DNA from: Ligula intestinalis
Lineage: Eukaryota; Platyhelminthes; Cestoda; Diphyllobothriidea; Diphyllobothriidae
Length of the DNA stretch: 64,000 nt
Direction of reading: 5' to 3'
Assembly (NCBI GenBank): GCA_036362985.1
Contig: JAYGXS010000001.1
Location: 52,323,975 to 52,387,974, forward strand
Below, in pieces: positions 54,874 through 64,000 of this stretch (position 1 is the stretch's first letter; every line of letters begins with the position of its first letter). The translations under genes were made by a program, and so were the position numbers. Below the pieces are notes generated by a model, which was not told the origin of the DNA, ran no database searches, and saw only the letters and a list, made by a program, of their open reading frames with translations.

Positions 54874-54918
54874 TTACCTCTGATGAAGGGTTCTCCACAG
54901 AATCCGAAACGACAGGCA
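54874..54918 (+). ncRNA. Hammerhead-ribozyme-like motif, best preserved copy
   Basis: CCT (54877-54879), CTGATGA (54880-54886), one extra A, helix II GGGTTCT-CCAC-AGAATCC (7 bp with one G-U), GAAAC (54906-54910), GAC (54911-54913; GTC in sister copies), AGG (54914-54916). CCT pairs with AGG as helix I, extended by TT/AA after a mismatch. It is followed by the PLE-tail sequence CAAATACACTTCTTGTTCC. GAAAC and GAC are adjacent, so helix III would have no loop in a single molecule. The T to A change at the cleavage triplet should inactivate it. Confidence 0.6.
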
Positions 54919-55737
54919 AATACACTTCTTGTTCCAACGATCGCATCTACTACTTCTGCATTTGCTTGCAGTTTATATCTAGGGCTCGGACTGTTACTGA
55001 CTTACCAATTGTGGTGGGGCCAAGAGGATAACAATAAACGACTTTAATCGTAGAGTGGCTGTATGCATAAATTAACTCCCTCTAATCAAGGTAAATGAAC
55101 CTAAAGAAAAATATACCCTATGCAGACAGTGATAGATCCAGCATTTGGCGGTTCAACTCCAGAATTTCAGCAAAATTTACTCTTCAGAATCAAGGTCATT
55201 GGGCTTTGAGGACGGGCAGACAAAGGCTTGAGGGCGAAGGTGAATAATTTTCAAATGGTCTGCAGAATAGGATTTACTTGGTGACTGTAGAAAGTAGACT
55301 TACCACCACGCAACCACTTGTAAGGATTCTAGACTGTGACGGAATGTGCGCACTCACGCTGCCACCAGTTTGTCAGTCACTCCGCGAACTTGACTCATCG
55401 ACTACAACAGTTATTGCAGTTGAACCGAGCTGACTCGTATTAGGACGATTTCTAACTCCTGCACTGTAAGGATAGGCGGCGGATCGTCATCAAAGACTGG
55501 TGCTCCAGCCCCTTCGTTATTAGTCTCAGTAAGTGGCCTGTAGGTTCATACACATGCCTGACGTAAGATCAGACAACGGGCCCTCTGAGATTCGTTTTTC
55601 ATGTAATGACAGCGCTAGTTTGTTTACAGGAGTTAAGGTCGTGTATCTTTTTCAACGGAGGATGTAGGAAGCATACAGCGAGGACGGCTGCGTCTTGATA
55701 GCTGTTTATTAATGACAGACCGACTTGAAATTGAAAT
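54919..55737. other. Region with no recognisable gene
   Basis: Nothing recognised. Confidence 0.4.
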
Positions 55738-56157
55738 AAGGGGGGATACCCTATTGATAGATTTCGTCCTGAAGACATAAAAACGAATGAATGGATATCG
55801 CAAACTTCCAGAATGCGTTTTGTGAAGTATAATCCTACTGGGCCACAACCTTTATCAGTTGAAGTTAATATGTGGAAGTGGACTCACGCAACACCTCCTC
55901 GGCAGAACCTTTGGAATAAATATAAACATAAATTGGTTAATCGTGACCGTCGACTTGTGGCTTTTGAGAAATGTGATGGTGATAGAAGACTGATGGAGCG
56001 TGTTGGGTGTTATACGTGGCAATTAATGCGTTGGCCCTTTTACTCTGCTTGGGAGCCAGAATATTTTGAGGGCGAAAGTTCGAGTAAATATAAAGTGATT
56101 TGTCGAGACAGTATGAAGTGGCTACTAGCGGCCACTGAGGGAACTCTTGATTGCTGA
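55738..56157 (+). CDS. Unrecognised open frame, best candidate host exon
   Basis: Open from just after a stop at 55732; the first ATG is at 55813 (114 codons to TGA at 56155). The upstream open part reads GGYPIDRFRPEDIKTNEWISQ and is also protein-like, so this may be a 3' terminal exon with an acceptor near AATAAG at about 55740 rather than a single-exon gene. The peptide has seven Trp and many charged residues (VNMWKWTHATPPRQNLWNKYKHKL; KWLLAATEGTL at the end) and no repeat-derived motif. No signal peptide or membrane segment. I do not recognise the family. It is followed 16 bases later by an LTR, which could supply a terminator. Confidence 0.45.
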   Translation, partial: KGGYPIDRFRPEDIKTNEWISQTSRMRFVKYNPTGPQPLSVEVNMWKWTHATPPRQNLWNKYKHKLVNRDRRLVAFEKCDGDRRLMERVGCYTWQLMRWPFYSAWEPEYFEGESSSKYKVICRDSMKWLLAATEGTLDC

Positions 56158-56173
56158 TTCATCATGCCAAGCT

Positions 56174-56594
56174 TGCAGTCGCGGTGACCACCTTTAACAC
56201 GCGCTATTGCGTGAACGGTCGCATCCTGACCCCCTCTCGTTCAATGTCGAGCGCGATCTACTAACACACCCAGTCCCGGTAGCGTCCACGCCGTCGCGTA
56301 ATCTCGCGCGGTCCAATCAATCAATCACCTTCAAGGCTGCATAAGAAGAAGATAGCTAACGCTGGCTGATCGAATGGCTGCCGCTAGACATCACTTCCGA
56401 CACTGCCCCGCTCGGGTGCAGACCTGCACTAGTCTGAGTCAAATATCCTATAACCTATTCTTCAACCCTTCCGCACTGAAAACACTATTCCTACTGCCCT
56501 TGTCTTCCCAAGACTAAACTCCTCTCCTAAGTAACCGGGGCTTGAAGATCGCAGCCGTAAGAGTTGCCCTCATTAGTCTTAATACTCCTTAATA
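56174..56594 (+). repeat. LTR, diverged, plus orientation
   Basis: Starts TGCAGTCGCGG and carries CTTCCGCACTGAAAACAC, TCTTCCCAAGACTAAACTCC, TAACCGGGGCTTGAAGATCGCAG and an AT-rich end TCCTTAATA. The poly(A)-signal region is decayed. Flank AGCT on the left, AGTA on the right, so no clear duplication. Confidence 0.65.
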
Positions 56595-57759
56595 AGTAAA
56601 CGCTCTACTTTGGAGAGCTATGATTCTTACGCCAAGGTAACTTATCAAATAGAGTGTGATCAGTGGTTTAAACAGAAATAATCTCCTCAGATTACATGGC
56701 GTAATGAGTGTGATTGAGCGAAAGAGGACTTGGGGTTGTTTGAGGAAAAGCATTCCCCCCCAAACACCTTGACAGTCAGAATAGCGTGAAGCAGAATAAC
56801 GTGAGCAGCTATCTAATTTGATTAAATTGATTGATTGATTGATTGATTATCAGTTTACAGGCAAAGTACTTGTATGCCTATGGACAATTTTTTCAGAAAA
56901 AGTAGTAACCATAAAGCGGTGCATCAATAGTCAGAATCAGGTGGAGATTTCTCTGGTCAGGTCAGATCAGGTTTATTAGGAAAATATAGGTAAATACCTT
57001 TGAACTCCCTCTTGGTCATGAGGAGTTTCAGCCAACAATAGCAATCGATGCGAGGAGCTGACAGGTCCCACAGTTTTTGAACCGAAGAAGTCCCTCCATT
57101 GAAGCTGTGGCTTCGTCTTCTACAACTCCTTCCATTCATTTATGTAACTATGCTTTGCTTGACGTCGACTGCACATGCTTTTAGCAGCGAGCAACTCCCT
57201 GGCTAAGAACTTTGTCTTTGCTGCTGACCTAATCGAGTTATTGGAATGCATCAAAGAGATTCGTGGTGGTTGGTCTGAGGTTTCAAAATCATATGGGGTG
57301 CCGGCCTACTTAGCCTCTTATTCAGTAATTTCTAAAGAGCTGAGGGCAGTACTCCGTCCGATGTCTCGTGCATTAATAGGCACTATGTACACCTCAAGTT
57401 TGCATAATTCAGAATTCCGGGATTTGAATCATAGATCATACTACGCTCGATGGAATGAGTTTGTATGTTCTTTGACGTTTTGAAGAGCTGGGCCGGCTGT
57501 CCTTCGTCAAAGAATGGACTGACTTTATCGATCAGTAATTTGAAGTTGTGGCTGTACGTGTTGGCCATTGGCTGATCGATTTTTTTCTCCGTACGCCGCT
57601 TGGCGCTTCGTGTGGATTTTGGCATAACTTGAGGGCAGCATGAAAAAGGCGGCAGCTAATCCGGAATAGAGGCCAACCAACAAACCCTACTATTTTTCGG
57701 CAGTACGTGCCCTGCTATTGGCCAAACACGACTAGGCGTTATCGATTTTTCCGGTAAGT
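56595..57759. other. Region with no recognised gene; (ATTG)n tract
   Basis: An (ATTG)n tract is at 56826-56848. Overlapping open frames at 57175-57483 (+) and 57383-57625 (-) are not recognised. The minus one begins MPKSTRSAKRRTEKK, a basic start that could be a small exon, but support is weak. Confidence 0.4.
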
Positions 57760-57960
57760 TTGAAATTCTCACTGTCCTGTACACTCTACGAATCTGACGA
57801 CGACCTGGTATGCCAGTGTCGAAAATGCACAATAAAGCTTGTTTTAGCTTCCCAAAGAACTCCTTTTGCCGAATTATACTTCTGGAGCTGCCCGGTTTGT
57901 ATAAAGCTGTGGGTGTATGCGTTAGCGAGGAAAGATGTCAGGCGAAGCTGTGAGCATTAA
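57760..57960 (+). pseudogene. Possible Merlin/ISXO2-type transposase fragment
   Basis: The frame contains CQCRKCTIKL (zinc-ribbon second half), SQRTPFAELYFW and KLWVYALARKDVRRSC, similar in layout to the N-terminal ribbon and helix of Merlin transposases (CRxC, then a hydrophobic LWxYA segment). No DDE triad is visible, only 66 codons survive, and the match is by eye; it may be wrong. Confidence 0.3.
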
Positions 57961-59264
57961 AATTAATAGCTAGTTTTAACAGGTGTGCATAATCCTTTGG
58001 ATCCAATTTAGGTAAACAGCGGTCCCGCTGGGATACGAAAAAATGACAGCAAGTGTTAGGTTTGAGTACAGTCACGCTCTTACTACCTGATCTAAGAGTC
58101 CCCGACTGGGTCTCGTGAGTTTGCTCACAGATGGATAAGGTTATCTACCTATTCTAATAGAGTGGATAGAATCCACAAATTCTTCTTGGGCAGTCAGTTT
58201 ACTTTGGTCTCAAAATCACTGTAGATGTGTCGATCTTTTCTCTTAAACGCAGATCTCTGAGATGAGAAATGTCTAAAGCAGTTTTAAGAGCGTACCCGAT
58301 AAGGTCTGAGGAAGTGACCCCATTGATGGCCATTCCATTTAAAAGGACTTCGCTGAAAAAGCCCATGTACGGAAAACGTCAAAAATCGACCACGGTCGTG
58401 CTGACATGGGATGTTCGCAGATTTTCTAATAAAACTGAAAATGCATGCTTATGCACGCGGTTGCAATTTCATAATTAATGAATAAGCAACTTGGAACGAT
58501 AGTGGAGAAACTAGGTTGATGTATAAAGTAATGACGTCTGAAGTTGGAAGATGATAATCATAGGTGCTTTGGTTTCGAACTGGATGTGGAAAATATGATA
58601 GTTGATTCGATAGATGGAATGTCTAGAAGTGTGCAACACTCTCCGAAGGTCTATGATATTTCATCTCCAACTCCAACTCAAACTTAATCATACGTCTGAA
58701 ATTTATATGAGTGTTATTTGTGCATGCATTCGAGTTCATCAATTAAAATCCAGCTCCAATAATCACAATGGATTACTAAAATGCACTAATGTACTCCATA
58801 AGTACCACCCTCCACCAACTGCGTTATCGATCAGTGATAGTTCACTTTTAGTTTTCGTCCGACTCCTGTTATAGCCACGACTTGATTCCCCTGATGGCAA
58901 GTTGAGTGACCGCAGTATGCAGTAATCATAATGTTTAGTTATAATATATCGCCTAAGTTTGGTTTTGCAGTTTGCCTAACACAGTAAGCGTTGCACCAAA
59001 TGTATGCAGAGCTACCTTTATATCTGCAGCCGACGCCAAAAATTGTTGTGTCCGGTGTCCTTGTTCAAGGCAGTGCACGTTCAGAATGAGCCTTTGAAAC
59101 TCACTGGCCTGCGAACAACCGACAAACTTCCAGTCGGAGACACACACTCATGCGTCCAGATAGTCGCGGCTGCCCAAGTCCCGCTTGAACAGGCCAACTC
59201 TCGGCGTATGCAACGTACGGCAGCTCGAACGTCATGTTTGATGAGATCCACGGTTTGCTATGCA
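57961..59264. other. Region with no recognisable gene
   Basis: Nothing recognised beyond short open frames. Confidence 0.4.
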
Positions 59265-59600
59265 GAACGATAGTGCAGGGACAGTGACTTGCACTGGATT
59301 ATACTGAGGGTAGACTTGCAGGGCATTCACTTCACTCTCATTTCCGCTCTCCCAACGGGACCCGGTGTAAAGACAAAAGTCAAGAAGACGTGATATGGGA
59401 GAAGGGTCAGATGGCTGGCCGGAGCCACTCCTGAGTGTGCCGCCACATTTATTTCGGATCCCAGCTGCGTGGGAGTGGCATAAAAGCCACCTTAAGAACT
59501 TTTAATCACAGCCGCACTCAGTCTGCCACTCAGCCATTCCACACAATACAGCACACACTGGACTGACCGCGCGGTCAGAGTTATCCTGTCAGTTAGCAAC
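59265..59600. repeat. Composite of two dispersed repeats
   Basis: 59265-59400 matches 24430-24560 (direct). 59440-59600 matches 26215-26375 in inverted orientation (CAGCTGCGTGGGAGTGGCAT, CTCAGCCATTCCACACAAT). In the 24-26 kb region the two are 1.7 kb apart, so they are probably parts of one larger element. Confidence 0.55.
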
Positions 59601-60884
59601 CCTCCACGCGTCGGCTTTCGGTGCACCTTGATAGTTCCAAGCACGTCAGATTGTTTATAGTGTGGAAAGTAAGCTTAGGCATCGACGGCACGCTGTCGCC
59701 CCACCTCCAGCGTCGGGCCATTGTCCGAGCCGGTTAGATGTCTGATGCAGAGTGGACGCAACGTCAGACAGGATCGGCGAACCTGTCTACGTGGGTCACA
59801 GCACGACCTGGTCACCTTTACACAGACACATATACACCCACACACGGAGTGCCGAAAACCAGGGAGTATGAAGGAGCCGTCGCCATCTGATTCCTAGTTC
59901 AATGGCTAGCCACTCACACTCAACGCACGCTTGGCTGATGGCGTCGTCTGGTGTTAAGCGTCAGCTGGCGGCTTTCCAAGCCAAGGTTTCTAGTAAATCG
60001 TGATAGTATTAAGCTACGATCTTACACGCAGCAGAGAGGCCACGGTGAGAGATGGTGCTTGCGAGCGTGTGGTATGTGATATTTGGTGTGAGCATGCGTG
60101 ATGTAGGTGCTGGTGAAGGGAGGTGTAACAATATGATATAGCATGCGGCGTACTACCACAAGTGTTCATGGAGGTGCACGTAGCCTAATAGGTCCATCCA
60201 GTGTCTGACTGTGTGTGAAAAGTTAAGCCAGTTGCAGGAACTGTATGTCGGGACCACAGTCACTGGTTCACCAGTCTCTGGGCGGTGGATTCTTAATTAA
60301 CTGACCTGGCCGGTGCGTGAGGGGAGGGGGAGTCAGTGGTGGTGGTGGAGCTGGGAGTGGTGAGCGAGTGGGTAAATTCTGCGCGAGTCTGCCTAAACTC
60401 CTGTTTTTTTCTAGCGCTAGTTCTCTGTGTTGCTCCTGCTTGCTAGAGCCTTCGTGTCGCTTGGCCAGCTCGCCTCAGTGTGTGTTGCGGCTTGATTCAG
60501 CGTCTGCTGCGGCTGTTGGAGTGCGCGGTGGCCATAATCGAAATCGACGGGGAACTGTCATGTCGGTAGGAGTGAGGACAGTAGCGTGGATGGGAGTGGT
60601 CGCTGTGATCAACACGGGGATCGTGACAAGGACGCAGCTGAAGGCAGTGGGGGATCGGGAGGTTGAATATCCGTGGTGGGGGTTGGAGCCGTCGGGGTAT
60701 AGGAAGAAGTGGGGACTGTAGAAATGTTTTCAGTTGTAGAAATTGATGTTGTCGGAAGGTTAGTGCATTGCATGTAAAGGTGTACGATCAGGTCGATTCG
60801 CATGCGGAAAGTGCGTCCGCAATACAGGCGTTACGGGAGGCGTTGGACATTGGCAGTGTTGGTTCGGTGCACTCATGGCTTATG
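59601..60884. other. No recognisable gene; one coding-like repeat
   Basis: 60492-60552 is the partner of 9793-9850. The 60317-60721 frame that runs through it (134 codons) is otherwise low complexity and Gly/Arg-rich. Confidence 0.4.
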
Positions 60885-61245
60885 AGCCATTCCCTTTTGC
60901 CTTGGCGTGGCGATCCGGTTGACTTCGTATAGCACGGCGCCGGTTTGCACTGCTCTTCTGCAGACTGGGCGGTACTGGGCGTGATCCTCCGAGGCCCTCG
61001 AGTTGATTCGGAGTCACTTCAGAAGGTTCTCCAGGGTCTGTTTAAAGCGTCTTTGTTGTCCTCCTTGTCGGCAAGCATCCGCAGTGACATCACCAGAGAA
61101 GAGGCGTTTGGACATTCACTCATTGTCCGTTCTCACCAAGTGGCCGCTCCATCGCAGTTTTACTTGCCTCAGCATGGCGTGGATCCTGTCTTGTCCTGCC
61201 ATCCCATCTTCAGTATTCTACAGAGGCAGCTGAGGTTAGAGTGAT
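60885..61245 (-). pseudogene. C-terminal part of an RTE-type LINE
   Basis: The minus strand reads HAMLRQVKLRWSGHLVR, MSKRLFSGDVTADACRQGGQQ, RRFKQTLENLLK, a stop, LRINSRASEDHAQYRPVC and RRAVQTGAVLYEVNRIATP. This is the conserved post-RT tail of APE-RTE-type LINEs. At least two stops are present. It is colinear with the RT part at 62690-63400 on the same strand. Confidence 0.85.
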
Positions 61246-62689
61246 TCAGCTACAGCATGTCCTCTTGACACGAAACCCCTCGGGTATTTCCACACGCACC
61301 AAATGAAGAACACTTGAACCTGTTCCGCAACGCTACTGACGCAGTGGTCATTACTGTATCACCCTCCCTCAAGAACAACCGGACGCAGTCAACCATAACA
61401 CTAGTTCCGCCAGTGTTTACTGCTGCCTGAGACAGCAGCTGGGAGTTTCGTGCACACTAAATCCTCACTCCGATGTACTTTGCCGGACACGCCCTTTCAT
61501 CTTACAGCAAGGAACCTACTCACGTGTACAAGATGGAGAGATCACGCCAGCACACCTTCTGGCTGAAGCTCCAACTGCACGTCTCAATAGGTAATAGTAT
61601 TAACCTTATCTTGATTTCAAACAGCTTCTGTCCCCATAGACACGCTCTAAAATCTATATGTGTGCTAAATTTAATCATTTATTCCATCGCTTGCCACACT
61701 GTCTAAAACTCTCTCAGGCATGACTAGACGCAATCAACAATAACCCTGGCTTCACTGGTGTTCACTGCTGCTTGGTACATCAGCTCAGGGTTATGTGCAT
61801 AATAAATCTCTCACGCATGTACCTTCTGTCTTTTCCTGCAACTTGGGAATCGGCCTGCTGATTGTAGTGCTCTAAGTACAAACACTGCTTAGACGCTACA
61901 GATCCACACACGTAAACCTGGTGGCTCCCTGGTTTATGATAGGGTAGGACTGTAAAAAATAAGACCGGGAAGGTTCCAGGTAGTCAGGTCTTTGCTCCAG
62001 CATGAATGAAAGTGTTAGCAGATGTTTTGCGGACGCACAGGAAAAGAAGACGAAGCCTGACTCACCATCTCCTCAACCCATCTGCCAGAAATTTATCGCC
62101 TCCCACATCCGGCAATTTGTCAGTTACCCAACCCGAGGTTAAGGTCCAGGTACTGTGGCAGTTTGAAAAGGTTTGAGGGATCTAAGCTGTCAGTGTGCTC
62201 AGAGCACTACAAGTGCCACACCCAGTTCCGTACAGGAAGAGAAGGAGAAAGATCGGTAGGAGTTGTGTATTCTGTACAGAAATTCAGTGGTGGTCTGAAG
62301 GGCAGACGCGTGGACAGCTTGGGGTCTGTGTGCGCGTCTGCTTTCTAAAGAGGATTGAGTGTGTAGTGTTTCTGCAGCCCACCTTCTTCTAACGTGAGAC
62401 GCCAGAGGTGATGTCACGTAATGGCAATCTTGGATGCGTAATTGCGCTCGATCCAGCGCAATGGCCCGTATTCGCGTGTGCCGCGCAGTCTTTGGCCTCG
62501 CGCGACTGGGGCGCACACACACACCAGACTGATCAGGTCAATAACCGAACTGAGGCTGACAAACACAACGACTGCTTTGGGTCCTTGTGACAATTTCAAT
62601 ACTGACGGACAGACCGGAATTCGCCCCGGTCGGGAGCGGACGTAGGGAGCGTCGTTGGCTGCTGTGACGACCCCGTGCAGAGAACATGA
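61246..62689. other. Sequence separating the two RTE LINE parts
   Basis: Replaces the RT motif C and thumb coding region. Contains an LTR-like fragment in minus orientation (about 62215-62300, GTGTATTCTGTACAGAAATTC) and the start of a plus-orientation LTR at 62362 (TGTAGTGTTTCTGCAGCCC) that resembles 15418-15580. The rest is not recognised. Confidence 0.5.
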
Positions 62690-63400
62690 GACTGAAGAGG
62701 GTGGGTGCGAGGACACAGCCCTGCTTTACTCCATTGGTCCCTGCGAAGGCTTCAGACAGCGTTCCGTAGTCCATGACGCGCGCCATCATCCCATCATGGA
62801 GTTGTCGAACCATGTGGGTGAAGTGTTCCGGACAACCAAACTTCTGCATGACCTTCCAAAGTCCGGGCCGGTTCACCCTGTCGAAGGCTTTTGTCAGAGC
62901 TACGAACGTAGTGTAGAGGTGGTTCCGCATCTCTTGACATTTCTCCTGCAGCTGACGCGCGGCAAATATCATGTCAGTGGTGCCGCGGTGACGTCGAAAA
63001 CCACATTGACTTTCAGGCAGAAGCCCTTGTTCCAAGTGGCTAATCAGACGATTGAGGAGAATGCGTACAAAGATTTTATCGGCAATATTGAGCAGTAAGA
63101 TGCCACGGTGGTTGTCACAAACCCGACGATTCTCCTTTCGCTTGTAAAGGTGGACAATTGCGGTGTCTTGAAATCCTGGGGAACTTGTCCCTGTCGCCAC
63201 ATCTCTTGGAACAGGGTGGTGAGGTGGGTTATTTGGTGACCACCATATTTGTAGATCTCCGCCGGGATCCTGTCGGACCCGGGTGCCTTCCCGCGGGACA
63301 GCTGCTGCACAGCATTGATGGTCTCCTCAGGGGTGGCAGATGTCGTGACCCAGCCTGTTTGGAACCATCTTTTATAGGACCATCAACCCTGTCGTGAGGG
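62690..63400 (-). pseudogene. RTE-type LINE reverse transcriptase fragment
   Basis: Minus strand in two frames. 63044-63310 gives QQLSRGKAPGSDRIPAEIYK. 62538-63200 gives FQDTAIVHLYKRKENRRVC, LLNIADKIFVRILLNRL, QCGFRRHRGTTDMIF, FVALTKAFDRVN, GVKQGCVLAPTLFSLMFS. In motif A the catalytic Asp (FVDLTKAFD in the family) is Ala (codon complement at 62898-62900). Motif C (FADD) is absent; the frame runs on into unrelated sequence after LMFSA. Upstream homology (TPEETINAV) reaches about 63350, then stops; no endonuclease is present. Confidence 0.9.
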
Positions 63401-63920
63401 GTGGCAGCGCTACTCCTAAATAGGACTGTGTGTCACAAGTAACTGCTGCCGAACAACACCATGGGCCACGATTGATTTGGTGTTGAACGACCACTTGGTT
63501 ACGAGCCGCCTACAAATTTGCTGTCGCGCCGCCATAGGACTTTTAGACCGTGGGGGGAAGGTATTTGGGGAGTAGGGGAAAAGAGCAGCAGTACCTATCC
63601 TAGCAGCCGTAGCGGTGAAGGTGACAGTCTCCCCATTTATGCTTCTACGCATTCTAGCGCTGTGACATCTGATTGCTGTTAGAGTAACTGTTTTGAGTAG
63701 TATCGTCACTGATGTTACTAAGGGGGCAAGCACTGATAGGACTACGAATGCTAATCATGACGGTGGAACAACTGTATGGGTAGGCATCGTTACAATTGAG
63801 ATGACTAAAATTAAGGTAATGGAATAGTATAGGTATGACGGTCGAGACAACATGGGAGAAATAGCAGGAAGAGTAAAAGATAGCGTATATAAATTGTACA
63901 TGAAAATAGTAAGATAAGAT

Positions 63921-63921
<1 letters not shown>
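63401..63921. other. Region with no recognisable gene
   Basis: Nothing recognised. Confidence 0.4.

Positions 63922-64000
<79 letters not shown>
63922..64000. repeat. (CA)n microsatellite at the window end
   Basis: At least 39 uninterrupted CA units running off the window. The poly-Cys/Val open frames in it are artefacts. Confidence 0.97.

Noticed and set aside
63654..64000. Open frames starting with long Cys-Val repeats
   Set aside because: Translation of the (CA)n microsatellite.
1..64000. CRISPR array, rRNA, operon or phage structure
   Set aside because: No regularly spaced repeats, no rRNA signature; gene content is eukaryotic transposons.

Overview
The window looks like nuclear, non-coding, transposon-saturated DNA from an invertebrate animal, most likely a flatworm. 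A diphyllobothriidean-type tapeworm is my best guess, at moderate confidence. The reasons are the mixture of element types: APE-type LINEs, an RTE-type LINE, Penelope-like elements (PLEs) with GIY-YIG domains, a decayed Helitron, and a large family of long terminal repeats (LTRs) with 4-bp target duplications and a tRNA-Trp-like primer site. There are no operons, no bacterial genes, no rRNA and no convincing host gene. The best non-repeat coding candidate is an open frame at 55.74-56.16 kb that I do not recognise.

Layout: 0-6.9 kb, nothing recognisable except microsatellites. 6.9-9.7 kb, minus-strand Helitron (Rep plus Pif1-like helicase), frameshifted. 10.1-10.9 kb, plus-strand PLE remnant. 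13.1-14.05 kb, LTRs. 14.8-21.6 kb, an old LINE that has been opened by a younger, nearly intact LINE (about 16.6-20.1 kb) and also carries a solo LTR. 25.1-25.8 kb, PLE endonuclease fragment. 27.85-29.8 kb, a complete but non-autonomous two-LTR element with its own secondary insertion. 30.2-31.05 kb, PLE GIY-YIG frame. 31.9-33.2 kb, a MITE, tRNA-SINEs and PLE tails. 37.1-42.3 kb, an inverted SINE pair, four solo LTRs and a retropepsin relic. 44.9-45.8 kb, a solo LTR and a pogo-like MITE. 48.2-49.1 kb, LTRs. 51.0-52.4 kb, an LTR cut by a 10-N gap and then a PLE. 53.4-56.6 kb, PLE remnants, LTRs and the orphan frame. 60.9-63.4 kb, a split RTE-type LINE on the minus strand. 63.9-64.0 kb, a (CA)n tract.

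The strongest results come from comparing copies inside the window. (i) The LTR family starts TGTAGYGG and ends GATA or TATA. At least six insertions have exact 4-bp duplications, and two more have empty sites available for comparison. (ii) The young LINE sits in the old one at an exactly colinear position, with an 11-bp duplication and an unusual 38-bp fold-back copy of target DNA at its 5' junction. (iii) The LINE protein starts with a 2A-like NPGP peptide followed by a PHD-like finger. (iv) PLE tails carry hammerhead-ribozyme-like cores. (v) The 3' end of the LTR can fold into a stem whose sequence changes while its pairing is kept.

Most coding sequences are broken. The intact frames are the 777-codon LINE reverse transcriptase and the 270-codon PLE endonuclease frame.
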